Positions 1-8,024 of a DNA stretch of 64,000 nt are shown piece after piece. The stretch lies in contig JAGOJY010000004.1 of the NCBI GenBank assembly GCA_017994815.1, positions 1 to 64,000 on the forward strand, written 5' to 3'. This stretch comes from Acidobacteriota bacterium. Its GTDB lineage: Bacteria > Acidobacteriota > Polarisedimenticolia > J045. A model generated the notes under the pieces. That model saw nothing but the letters and a program-made list of their open reading frames with translations. It did not search any database and had not been told where the DNA came from. Position numbers and translations under genes: made by a program. Within the stretch, counting starts at the first letter, position 1. Every line of letters starts with the position of its first letter.

Positions 1-2
1 CG

Positions 3-1076
3 TTCCACCTCGAGCCCGCCGCGCCCGCCCCCGCGGCGCCGGCGCCCCCGGCCCCGCCCCCGCCGTACGTCGAGGAGGACGTGCAGTTCGAGAACGGCGC
101 CGTCAAGCTGGCAGGAACGCTCACGCTGCCCAAGGGATCCGGCCCGTTCCCGGCCGTCGTGCTGCTCACCGGCAGCGGTCCGCAGAACCGGGACGAGGAG
201 CTGTTCGGCTTCCAGCCGTTCCGCGTGCTCACCGACCAGCTCACGCGCAAGGGGATCGCGGTGCTGCGCTACGACGACCGCGGCGTGGGCGGTTCGTCCG
301 GCAACACGCTGGAGTCCACGAGCGAGGACTTCGCGGGCGACGCGCTGGCGGCGGTGGCGCTGCTCAAGGCCCGGCCCGCCATCGCGGGGCAGAAGATCGG
401 CCTTTTGGGTCACAGCGAGGGCGGCATCGTCGCGCCGCTGGCGGCCGTCCGCTCGCGTGACGTCGCCTACATCGTGCTGCTGTCCGGCACGGGTGTCACC
501 GGCGAGGCGGTGATGCTCGACCAGGCCGAGCGCATCGCGCGCGCCGAAGGCCGCACGCCGGAACAGATCGCGCGCAACACCAGGCTGCAGAAGCGGATCT
601 TCGCCGCGGTGCGCTCGGGCGAAGGCTGGGAGGAGCTGGAGGGCGCGATCCGCGCGGAGGCCCTCGACGGGATCGAGAGCCTGCCGGCCGCCGAGCGCGG
701 CGCGATCGCCGACCCGGGCGAGTACGCCGGGAACGCGGCGAAGGCGCAACTGCAGTTCGCCAAGAGCCGCTGGTTCCGCTTCTTCCTCGACTACGACCCG
801 GCGACGGCGCTCGCCAAGGTCAAGGTGCCGGTGCTGGCCCTGTTCGGCGAGCGCGACCTGCAGGTCGCGACGGACCTCAACCGTCCCGCGATCGCCGGGG
901 CGCTGGCCCGCGCCGGGAACAAGGACGTGACGGTCAAGGTGATTCCCGGCGCCAACCACCTGTACCAGGCCGCGAAGACCGGCAGCGTCGGCGAGTACGC
1001 GACGCTACCGAAGGAATTCGTCCCCGGCCTGACCGACCTGATCGCGGACTGGATCCTGCAGCAAGCCGCGCGCTGA
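3..1076 (+). CDS. alpha/beta hydrolase, 5' end outside window
   Basis: The frame is open from the left edge, so the start is missing. The first ~26 visible residues are a Pro/Ala-rich linker, followed by a complete alpha/beta-hydrolase fold. The nucleophile elbow GHSEGG places the catalytic Ser at 414-416. The later GERD and GANHLY segments supply the likely acid and His of the triad. An oxyanion-type LTGSGPQ and the RYDDRG motif are typical of BAAT/dienelactone-like serine hydrolases. A GTG at 81 could start translation, but the in-frame Pro/Ala linker upstream argues that it is internal. The missing N-terminus may carry a signal peptide or another domain. The substrate cannot be told. Confidence 0.85.
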   Translation, partial: FHLEPAAPAPAAPAPPAPPPPYVEEDVQFENGAVKLAGTLTLPKGSGPFPAVVLLTGSGPQNRDEELFGFQPFRVLTDQLTRKGIAVLRYDDRGVGGSSGNTLESTSEDFAGDALAAVALLKARPAIAGQKIGLLGHSEGGIVAPLAAVRSRDVAYIVLLSGTGVTGEAVMLDQAERIARAEGRTPEQIARNTRLQKRIFAAVRSGEGWEELEGAIRAEALDGIESLPAAERGAIADPGEYAGNAAKAQLQFAKSRWFRFFLDYDPATALAKVKVPVLALFGERDLQVATDLNRPAIAGALARAGNKDVTVKVIPGANHLYQAAKTGSVGEYATLPKEFVPGLTDLIADWILQQAAR

Positions 1077-1110
1077 CGCGGCGCAGGGGCGTGCGCTGGG
1101 GTGCTGATCA

Positions 1111-1361
1111 CGCATTCGACCGGGACCCGTGTACACGGGTGCCGGGTGGATGCGTACCTCCCTGCACGGGTCCATGTCGAATGCGTACCCCCTGCGGCAG
1201 AACACGCCGTGATCACCCGCGCGGGGCACTCGGCGGACAAGCGCGAACGGCTCTTCGGCACCGAGTCACGCATTGACACGGGTCCCGTGCGGGACGGGTA
1301 CGCAGTGAGGGGGGTCCCGTGCGCGACGGATAGCAATCGACCGGGACCCGTGGACACGGGT
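1111..1361. repeat. cluster of inverted repeats with core ACCCGTG/CACGGGT
   Basis: The gap 1077-1475 holds no credible gene but several copies of one motif in both orientations. ACCCGTGTACACGGGT at 1125-1140 is a perfect 16-bp palindrome. Its near copy at 1346-1361 has GA in place of TA at the centre. A larger inverted repeat pairs 1111-1120 plus 1123-1131 with 1165-1173 plus 1176-1185, giving 19 bp interrupted by a 2-nt mismatch. A further palindrome, CACGGGTCCCGTG, lies near 1277-1289. I did not see the unit elsewhere in the window. Confidence 0.7.
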
Positions 1362-1429
1362 CGGGGGCGAATGCGGCTCCTGGATCCCGCGAATTGCTGA
1401 CAGGCGGCACACCACGGTGGCGCGTCCGT

Positions 1430-1452
1430 GCCGGGCCGCCTGCGGCGGCCTC
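1430..1452. repeat. dispersed palindrome, copy A
   Basis: GGCCGCC-TGC-GGCGGCC forms a 7-bp stem with a 3-nt loop. Related 23-bp copies lie at 14864-14886 (19/23 identical) and 19664-19686 (20/23 identical). It sits just past the 3' end of the leftward gene ending at 1476, where it could also stop transcription. It has no T-tract. Confidence 0.5.
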
Positions 1453-1475
1453 GACGCCGGTGCGTGAGGCCGCCG

Positions 1476-2033
1476 TCAGAAGTCGGCGATCTTGTCGATG
1501 TCGGTGCGCAGGCGGCCGGCGTCCTGGACGATGTCCGAGAGGCGCTCGAGCGCGAGCGCGAGGTACTTCAACTGCAGCCCGCGCGGGCCCGCCTCCTTGC
1601 GCGCGATCAGCGTGGCCCGCACGTCGCACGCCTCGTCGATCCAGACCGTCACTTCGCTGCTGGTCCCGGTGCGATCGTCGGCGAGCCGGTGTTTCTGGAA
1701 CGCCGGCTCGCCCCAGCGCGCGCGCTGCGCCTCGACCGCCTCGGGCGCCTTCTGCTGCGGGTCGGTGAGAACCCGCAGGATCCGCCGCACGTCCTCTTCC
1801 GCGTCGACGACCACGACCTCGCCGCCGGGCCCGGTCCACCGCCGGCGCTCCAGCCCGTTCTTCTCCTTCTCGCCACGGCCGCGGAAACCGGCGCCTTCCA
1901 GCGGGCCGGCCGCCTCCGCGGGGCCCATGCCCAGCGTGATGTCGCGCAGCGACCACTTGGCGCATTCGCCACCGGCGGCGAGAGCCGCCGAGCAGAAGAA
2001 CAGCCCCAGTGCGAGCAGGGCGAACAAGCGCAC
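1476..2033 (-). CDS. exported protein of unknown function (185 aa)
   Basis: The GTG start at 2033 was chosen because GGAGG lies a few bases upstream and the protein then begins with a clean signal peptide (Arg at position 2, a hydrophobic stretch, AALAA cleavage region). The mature part is soluble and charged, with two Cys residues and a motif close to LRDITLGM. It contains WTGPGGEVVVVD and a C-terminal helix rich in Leu and Asp. I do not recognise a named family. The upstream gene ends only 26 bp before it in the same direction, so the two are probably co-transcribed. A periplasmic or surface location is inferred from the signal peptide. Confidence 0.75.
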   Translation of the reverse strand: MRLFALLALGLFFCSAALAAGGECAKWSLRDITLGMGPAEAAGPLEGAGFRGRGEKEKNGLERRRWTGPGGEVVVVDAEEDVRRILRVLTDPQQKAPEAVEAQRARWGEPAFQKHRLADDRTGTSSEVTVWIDEACDVRATLIARKEAGPRGLQLKYLALALERLSDIVQDAGRLRTDIDKIADF

Positions 2034-2059
2034 GCGGTGGCCTCCGGCCGCCTCGCGGG

Positions 2060-2920
2060 TCAGAACGTCAGCACCAGCGAGGTCGTGAAGATCGTGTCCA
2101 GTTCGTCGAGCTGGAACGGCACCGTGTCGAGCTGCTCCCCGGTCTTCGGATCGTACAGCGGGATGCCCTGGAACGCGGGAACGTTGTCGTACAGCCACTG
2201 CACGCTGACCTTCAGCGCGAGGACCTTGCTCATCGAAACCGCGAGCGAGTTGGTCCAGTCGCCGCGGAAGTCGTCGGTTTCGTCGAGGTTGTCGTCGAGG
2301 ATGAGCGTGCTCTGGAACGTGGTGGCCTGGCCGAACTTCTGCATGTACTCGCCGGTCAGCCGCGCGCCGAGGAACGTCCCGACCGAGTCCGGCGTTTCGA
2401 TCACGTCCTCCTGGTCGGTGTAGGTCAACGCGTAGCTGGTGCGGAGCTTGCGAGTCTCCGTGTCGTACCAGATGTGCCCGAGGCCGGTCTCGGCCACGCT
2501 CCGGTTCTCGATGCCGGCGAAACGGTTCCGCTCCCAGCCGAGCCCGGCGTACCACAGCAGGCGCTCGGTGAGCTTGCGGTCGTAGCGGCCGCTCAGCATG
2601 TAGGCTTCGGCGCTGGTGTTCGAGTCCGAGTTCTCGATCACCCTGAAGTCGTCGTCGTCGAAGCCGATCGCGAAGCGGTCGAAGGCGGTCGTCTCGGCCC
2701 GCACCGCGGCGGCCCGGAACGTCAGCTCGGACCCGTTCAGCTTGCGCGAGGTGTTGGCCTTCATCCCAAGCGTGCTGGTCTCGGTGTTCCCCTGGGTCAT
2801 CACGTAGCTCAGCTCGGCCGAACCGGTCCAGCCGGGAGCCTGGTCCTGCGCGCACAGCGGGAGCACCGCTCCGGCGAGCGCCAACAGCCCACACGAGATG
2901 CCGATCAACGAGTTGCGCAT
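2060..2920 (-). CDS. DUF481-family outer membrane protein
   Basis: This 286-aa protein has a signal peptide ending near LCAQDQ. Alternating beta strands then fill the whole chain, with the WTGSAELSYVMTQGNTET opening typical of DUF481 (YdiY-like) proteins and an aromatic-rich C-terminal strand ending in Leu-Val-Leu-Thr-Phe. The terminal Phe is the usual signal for BAM-dependent insertion. The family is predicted to form small outer-membrane beta barrels; substrates are not known. It is the first gene of a likely two-gene unit with the exported protein that follows. Confidence 0.85.
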   Translation of the reverse strand: MRNSLIGISCGLLALAGAVLPLCAQDQAPGWTGSAELSYVMTQGNTETSTLGMKANTSRKLNGSELTFRAAAVRAETTAFDRFAIGFDDDDFRVIENSDSNTSAEAYMLSGRYDRKLTERLLWYAGLGWERNRFAGIENRSVAETGLGHIWYDTETRKLRTSYALTYTDQEDVIETPDSVGTFLGARLTGEYMQKFGQATTFQSTLILDDNLDETDDFRGDWTNSLAVSMSKVLALKVSVQWLYDNVPAFQGIPLYDPKTGEQLDTVPFQLDELDTIFTTSLVLTF

Positions 2921-3055
2921 GTCACGTCCCCACGCGAACGGGCAGGGATTCGCTTGGCCGCAGAGTATGTCGGCGTGCCGGGTCCGCGTCCAGTCGGGCG
3001 ACCCGGCCGGCCGACCCTCGGCTCGTCCAGCTTCCGCGTGGCGGAGCGCCGAATG

Positions 3056-3087
3056 AAGAAGGCCGGGCCTTCCGGCCCGGCCTTCTT
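3056..3087 (-). terminator. strong hairpin terminator of the LPRTG lipoprotein gene
   Basis: A perfect 14-bp stem (3056-3069 with 3074-3087) has a 4-nt loop. Read on the minus strand, the right arm ends in TTCTT and follows the leftward gene by 40 bp. The arm on the other side gives a similar T-rich end, so it may work both ways. Confidence 0.8.
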
Positions 3088-3127
3088 GGTGTGCGGAGTT
3101 GTTTTAACCGCTTTGCGTCGTCGTGGA

Positions 3128-3850
3128 TCAGCTGCGACGGGCGAACGTCAGCACGGCCGCGCCGCCCAGGGAGATCAGGCCGAGCAGGCCGAGCAGCGGA
3201 GCGTTGCTGCCGGTGCGCGGCAGCTCACCGCTGGCGCTCTCGTCGCTCTGGGCGCTCGCCGACCCGGTCCGCTCCTGGTCCTGGTCGTAGCTGCTGCTGC
3301 TCGTGCTCGCCGAGCTCGTCGTGTCGGTGCTGGTGGTGGTGCTGCTGGTCGCGGTGTCGCGGTCCGAGCTGGCAACGGAGCGATTCGGCTCGCTGCCCAT
3401 CACGGTGTCGTTGTCATTCGTGCCGACCGTCCCGGTCGTCGAGGACGACGATGCCGAAGACGTGCTCGACCGGTCACTGCTGCTGGTGTCGCTGGAAGCC
3501 GTGCCGGTGCCGGAATCGGAGCCGGTCCCGTAGCGGTCGTTGGCCGAAGTATCGGTCGTCGAGCTGGTGGAGGGGTACGAGTTCGACCCGGTCGTGGTGT
3601 CCGAGCCCGTGGTGCCCGACGACCCGGTCGTCGTGTCCGTCGTCGTGGTCGTGTCCGTGGACGTGCCGGTCGTCGTGTCGGTCTGCGCCGAGGACGAGCC
3701 GGTCCCGTAGGTGTCAGCCGTGTTGTCGCGATCGCTGGTGGTTGCCGTCGTGTCGTTGTCGTTCGCGCGCTCGCGCCCCGCACACCCGGCAAGGCCCGCC
3801 ACCACGACGACGGCGAGCGTGAACATCGCCAGCGTCTTGAATGCTTTCAT
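3128..3850 (-). CDS. Ser/Thr-rich lipoprotein with C-terminal LPRTG sorting-like signal
   Basis: The ATG at 3850 has AGGAGG 6 nt upstream, so the TTG two codons earlier was rejected. The 240-aa product has a lipoprotein signal with lipobox LAGC (Cys23). About 180 residues of low-complexity Ser/Thr/Asp/Gly sequence follow. The C-terminal 31 residues start with LPRTG, continue as a hydrophobic segment and end Ala-Arg-Arg-Ser, the classic layout of a sortase cell-wall sorting signal. Having both a lipid anchor and a sorting-type tail is unusual in a diderm. The Ser/Thr region looks like a flexible stalk. No sortase gene is visible in the window. The tail could simply act as a second membrane anchor. 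Confidence 0.8.
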   Translation of the reverse strand: MKAFKTLAMFTLAVVVVAGLAGCAGRERANDNDTTATTSDRDNTADTYGTGSSSAQTDTTTGTSTDTTTTTDTTTGSSGTTGSDTTTGSNSYPSTSSTTDTSANDRYGTGSDSGTGTASSDTSSSDRSSTSSASSSSTTGTVGTNDNDTVMGSEPNRSVASSDRDTATSSTTTSTDTTSSASTSSSSYDQDQERTGSASAQSDESASGELPRTGSNAPLLGLLGLISLGGAAVLTFARRS

Positions 3851-4043
3851 CACCAACCTCCTGGGTTCTGATTGGCCCGCCGACCGGAGCGCCCCGGGGC
3901 CGGGGCAACCGGTTTCCGCTACTGCTGGTCACCGGCGGGCTGCGACAGCCTCGTTTGGTACCGGGCGATTTCGATTATCAGCGGCAAGCTGCGGGCGGGC
4001 AAACCGCCAGTAACACCCGGGTAATTCAAAAGTGCGGATCCGC

Positions 4044-5084
4044 TCAGGATGCCCGGCGCCCCAGCTCTTCCCGGATCACCGCGACCGCACGGTCCACGCC
4101 CGCACGGTCCACGTCGAGGTGCGTCACGAGCCGCAGCCGGTTCCCTTCCAGCGCGAGGACGAGCACGCCGCGTGCCGCGCAGCGCTGCTCGATCCTCTCC
4201 GCGGGGCCGCAGGTGACGCGGCCGATGACGATGTTGGTCACGACGGACGCGGGGTCCAGGTCGATCCCGTCGCTGCCGCGCAGCCCTTCGGCGGCGCGGC
4301 GCGCGAGCGCGTGATCCTCGGCCAGGCGCGCGACGTTGTGGCGCAGCGCGAAGATGCCGGCCGCGGCGAGGATCCCGGCCTGCCGCATGCCGCCGCCGAG
4401 CATCTTGCGGAACCGGTGCGCCTTGACGCGGAACTCGCGCGAACCGCAGAGGACCGAGCCCACGGGAGCGCCGAGCCCTTTCGACAGGCAGAACGACACC
4501 GAGTCGCCCAGCGCGGCGATGTCGCGCGGCGGAACGCCCAGCGCGCAGGCCGCGTTGAACACGCGCGCGCCGTCGATGTGCAGCGGCAGGCCCCGTTCGC
4601 GGCACAGCGCCGCGATCCGGCGCACTTCCTCGAGCGGGTACACCAGCCCGCCGCCCATGTTGTGGGTGTTCTCGATCCAGACCAGCCCGGTGCCCGGGGT
4701 GTGGAAGCTCGGCACCTTGATGCGCTCGGCGACCTTTTCCGCGCTGATCAAAGGCGAGCCCGCGACGACGTCGTACTGCACGCCGGCGAGCGCCGCCCCC
4801 GCCCCGACCTCGTGCAGCAGGCAATGGCTGTCCTCGCCGATGATCACCTCGTCGCCGCGGCGCGTGTGCACGAGCTGCGCGATGAGGTTGGCCATGCTGC
4901 CGGACGGCACGAACAGCGCCGCCTCGTGACCCATCAGCTCCGCGGCGAGCGCCTCCAGTTCGTTGATCGTCGGGTCCTCGCCGAAGACGTCGTCGCCGAC
5001 GGGAGCCGCGAGCATCGCCTCGCGCATCGCGGCGCTCGGGCGCGTGACCGTGTCGGATCGAAGGTCGATTACGCTGTTGTCCAT
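4044..5084 (-). CDS. ltaE: low-specificity L-threonine aldolase
   Basis: This 346-aa PLP enzyme of the beta-eliminating lyase family cleaves L-threonine or L-allo-threonine to glycine and acetaldehyde. The N-terminal [10 protein letters not shown] and GDDVFGEDP segments are diagnostic, as is the PLP-lysine region [13 protein letters not shown]. Length is normal for the family. The start lies 30 bp downstream of the cytochrome-like subunit II gene, so it is probably the last gene of that transcript. A 7-bp hairpin at 5097-5113 in the spacer could reduce read-through. No strong Shine-Dalgarno sequence is visible. Confidence 0.93.
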   Translation of the reverse strand: MDNSVIDLRSDTVTRPSAAMREAMLAAPVGDDVFGEDPTINELEALAAELMGHEAALFVPSGSMANLIAQLVHTRRGDEVIIGEDSHCLLHEVGAGAALAGVQYDVVAGSPLISAEKVAERIKVPSFHTPGTGLVWIENTHNMGGGLVYPLEEVRRIAALCRERGLPLHIDGARVFNAACALGVPPRDIAALGDSVSFCLSKGLGAPVGSVLCGSREFRVKAHRFRKMLGGGMRQAGILAAAGIFALRHNVARLAEDHALARRAAEGLRGSDGIDLDPASVVTNIVIGRVTCGPAERIEQRCAARGVLVLALEGNRLRLVTHLDVDRAGVDRAVAVIREELGRRAS

Positions 5085-5096
5085 GGGATGTCCACC

Positions 5097-5113
5097 GGCC
5101 GGCTGTGCCGGCC
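5097..5113. other. intercistronic hairpin
   Basis: GGCCGGC-TGT-GCCGGCC is a perfect 7-bp stem in the 30-bp spacer between the subunit II stop and the ltaE start. It has no T-tract, so attenuation or mRNA processing is as likely as termination. Confidence 0.45.
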
Positions 5114-5114
5114 A

Positions 5115-6227
5115 TCACGCCGGGGGAGCATTGTGCGCGCGGGCGAGCACGACGACCATCCAGCCGATGGTCGCGAGCCCGGCCGCGAGCGCCAGCGCGA
5201 ACAGCGCGATCGCGCTCCACTGCGGCTCGACCCACGAGAGCGGCTCGAAGCCGGCCTGCTCGAGGAAGCCGAGGCGCACGCGGTCGCGCACGATCACCAT
5301 CGCCGCGAGCGCCAGCAGCGTGCCGGCGACGCCCGCCTGCAGCAACCGCTTCGGGTCGCGGGCGTAGAGCGCCCCGGCCATCGCGCCCAGCGCGCCGAGC
5401 CCCGCGCTGGCGCCGATGACCAGCGCACCGGTCGCCGCGAGGTCCTGCCCCATGAAGCGCAGCAGCACCTCGCGCGGCAGCGCGACCAGCCACCACATGC
5501 CGGTCGCCACGTTCAGGATCGTCGCCACGCAGAACCAGAGGCTGCCGTGGCGAACCGCCCAAGCGCCGTACGCCGGGTCGGTCCAGCGCCGCAACAGCCC
5601 GTGGACCGTGACCGCGAGCCCCGCCACGGCCAGCGCCGAGAGCACCATGTGCAGGTAGCGCGGGACGAGCGCGCCGCCCTGCAGGGACAGGTGCAGCCCG
5701 CGCGGTTCGGCGTTGTAGCTCTCGACGAAGCGCTCCGGGCGCAGCATCAAGCTCATGTTGCTGGAGTAGGCGAAGGCGATCGCCGCGAAGAGAAGCACGA
5801 TCGCCCACGCCGCGACGCGCCCGCCGCGGCCCGGGACGGGCGCGAGCGCCTGCCGGTAGCCCAGCGCGTAGGCGAGCACGAGTGCCGGGACCACGCCCAG
5901 CCAGAACCAGGCCATCAGGATCGAGCTGACGAAGAACACGCGCCCGTACAGCACCTGCAGGAACAGCAGCGGCGCGATGCCGAACGTGATCGTCGCCGCG
6001 ATCGCCGTCGGCAGCGCCTTGGCGACGAAGCGCGCGAGCGCCGGCGGGTGCGGGCCGCCGCGCAGGCGGGCCACCGCGCCGATCACGGCGCCGCCGAGCA
6101 CGAGGTTCATCGGGATCACGTGCAGGAAGAACGTGAGCAACAAGAGCCCGTGCAGCAGCGACGGCGCACCGGGGAGCGGCAGCGGATCGGGCTGCGGGAT
6201 CGCCGCCAACGGCACCGGGCTGATCAT
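5115..6227 (-). CDS. cytochrome bd-superfamily-like membrane subunit II
   Basis: This 370-aa polytopic membrane protein has about nine or ten hydrophobic segments. It starts at an ATG sharing 4 bp (ATGA) with the stop of the upstream heme-c subunit gene, so the two are translationally coupled. Its first helix, [16 protein letters not shown], resembles the first helix of the partner (VHVFIAHFAVGGG), and the later [14 protein letters not shown] resembles the helix that carries the b558 His in CydA. Both subunits may therefore derive from the same fold. No CxxCH is present. I infer it is the second integral-membrane subunit of an uncharacterised redox complex. It is not recognisably CydB. Confidence 0.7.
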   Translation of the reverse strand: MISPVPLAAIPQPDPLPLPGAPSLLHGLLLLTFFLHVIPMNLVLGGAVIGAVARLRGGPHPPALARFVAKALPTAIAATITFGIAPLLFLQVLYGRVFFVSSILMAWFWLGVVPALVLAYALGYRQALAPVPGRGGRVAAWAIVLLFAAIAFAYSSNMSLMLRPERFVESYNAEPRGLHLSLQGGALVPRYLHMVLSALAVAGLAVTVHGLLRRWTDPAYGAWAVRHGSLWFCVATILNVATGMWWLVALPREVLLRFMGQDLAATGALVIGASAGLGALGAMAGALYARDPKRLLQAGVAGTLLALAAMVIVRDRVRLGFLEQAGFEPLSWVEPQWSAIALFALALAAGLATIGWMVVVLARAHNAPPA

Positions 6228-7915
6228 GGTGCCTGCTCCAGCGCGTCGAGGCTGGCCAGGAACGCGGCCAGCGCGCGGCGCTCGTCCTCGCTGCCCTCGA
6301 ACGCCGGCATCATCTCGTTCAGCTCGGGGAGTCGTCCGAGCGCGTGGTACAGCGCGTCCGCGTTCCGGCCGGCGAGCAGCGGGCCGATCGGCCACTCGCT
6401 CCCCGCGCCGTGGCACATGCCGCAGTTGTCCTGGAACACGCGCGCGCCCGCGACCTGCGGGACCGGCGCCGACGGCGTGACCCCCGCCCCTCCCCCGAGC
6501 TGCGCGAGGTACACCGCGAGCGCCACGCGCTCGGCGGCGGTGCCGGTGAACGGCGGCATGCGCCGCCCGCGCCAGCCGGCCAGGCGCTCCAGCAACCCGT
6601 CCAGCGCGCCGACGCTCTTGCCCCGCACCAGCGGGCGGATCGCGAGGTAGCCGTCCACGCTGTGGCACGACGAGCACAGCACCTTGAACACCTCGCGCCC
6701 GGCCGCCGCTTCCTCGCGCTGCAGCGTCTCCGGGTCGAGCGCCACCGGCTGCGCGCCGGGGTCACCGTAGCCCTGCGGCAGGCGCGCCCACGCCGACACG
6801 GCGAGCACGCCGTCGCGCGACAGCGCCTCGGCGGTGAAGCGGTCCGCCACCGGGCCACCCGCGCGCGGCGGAACCGCCGCGCGCACGCCGTTGACGTACA
6901 TGTGCCCGGCGATCACGTACGGCTTGCGCAGGTCCTCCCGCACCCACTCCGCGCCGCCGAGCGCGAGCAGGCCGCAGGCGAGCAGGACGGCGGTCACCGT
7001 GCGCCCGTAGGCGCGCGGGCGCAGCGCGACGACGTAGAGCACCAGCAGCAGCGCCGCGAGCGAGCCGCCCAGCGCGAACAGCGCCGCCCGCTGGGCCGGC
7101 GGGAATCCGCTGTCCGCGCCGCCGGCGAGCAGCGCGGCGAGGATCGGTCCGATGCCGCTACCCGCGGCACCGAGGACCTCGGCCACCGGGACGCCGGTGC
7201 CGGCCGCCGCGTGGAGATACCACAGCAGCGCCAGCGGCAGCACGATCGCCGCCGGGATGACCCAGCCGAAACCGGCGAAGCGGGCCACGCGGGCCTTCAG
7301 CTCCGGGTCGCGCTCCCACGCGCCGGTCAAAAGGGCGTAGATGCCGGCCAGCCCCGCCGCGGCCGCGGTGCGTGCGACGAGCGACGGCATGTACGTCGGG
7401 TTGAACCAGCCGTGCCAGACGTTCCCGGTGTCGAGCCAGCGGCCGGGGGTCAGCATGAAGGTCAGGATGCCGTTGATGATCGCGAGGCTGGCCCACGCCG
7501 CGCCGAAGTAGATCCAGCCCACCGCCATGTGCGTGCGCGCCGGCAGCCGGTCCCAGCCGTAGTAGTAGACCAGCGCGGCCGCGATCTCGGTGGCGAAGAA
7601 CGTCCACTCCAGGGCCCAGATCCAGACGAAGGTCTGGATCAGCGTCGAAGTCGCGGCGGGGTGGACGAGCAAGATCGTGAACCAGATCCCGACGCCGGTG
7701 ACGGTGCCGAGCACGAGCGTGACCAGGATGAAGAACCGGCTGTGCCGCCGCACGAACCCGAGCAGCGCCGCGTCGGCGTCGCGCCGCGCGCGCCGCTCGG
7801 CGACGACGAGGAACAGCCCCCCACCAACGGCGAAGTGCGCGATGAACACGTGCACGATCGCGACGAACGCGATGAGCAGACCGGAGGCGGGCACCTCCCA
7901 GACCGGGTAGTTCAT
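6224..7915 (-). CDS. cytochrome bd-superfamily subunit I with two C-terminal cytochrome c domains
   Basis: This 563-aa protein starts 3 nt after GGAGGG. The N-terminal ~330 residues are a CydA-like membrane domain: His22/His27 in helix 1, Glu103 and Glu110 in the stretch ALEWTFFATE, and the GWDRLPARTHM loop all match CydA. A canonical quinol-binding Q-loop and the GRQPW motif are not seen. The segment around LRKPYVIAGHMYVNGV precedes two cytochrome c domains, with CSSCH near residues 412-416 and CGMCH near 497-501. Each is followed by a Met-Pro axial-ligand motif. This matches the OR-C-type branches described in the cytochrome bd superfamily, whose function is not settled. The hemes face the periplasm if the topology follows CydA. 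Confidence 0.8.
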   Translation of the reverse strand: MNYPVWEVPASGLLIAFVAIVHVFIAHFAVGGGLFLVVAERRARRDADAALLGFVRRHSRFFILVTLVLGTVTGVGIWFTILLVHPAATSTLIQTFVWIWALEWTFFATEIAAALVYYYGWDRLPARTHMAVGWIYFGAAWASLAIINGILTFMLTPGRWLDTGNVWHGWFNPTYMPSLVARTAAAAGLAGIYALLTGAWERDPELKARVARFAGFGWVIPAAIVLPLALLWYLHAAAGTGVPVAEVLGAAGSGIGPILAALLAGGADSGFPPAQRAALFALGGSLAALLLVLYVVALRPRAYGRTVTAVLLACGLLALGGAEWVREDLRKPYVIAGHMYVNGVRAAVPPRAGGPVADRFTAEALSRDGVLAVSAWARLPQGYGDPGAQPVALDPETLQREEAAAGREVFKVLCSSCHSVDGYLAIRPLVRGKSVGALDGLLERLAGWRGRRMPPFTGTAAERVALAVYLAQLGGGAGVTPSAPVPQVAGARVFQDNCGMCHGAGSEWPIGPLLAGRNADALYHALGRLPELNEMMPAFEGSEDERRALAAFLASLDALEQAP

Positions 7916-8024
7916 CGACCCTCCGTGCGCAAAGGATAACCGTGCCGGGTTTCCCGCGGACCGGCGTAGTCTTGCGGGAACCGGGCGCGCGATCGCGGCC
8001 GGTCCGAAACACGGGAGTCAGCGC

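Noticed and set aside
4032-6650. An 872-codon open frame antisense to ltaE and the cytochrome-like genes
   Set aside because: It is low-complexity Arg/Gln/His/Asp-rich sequence opposite three well-supported genes.
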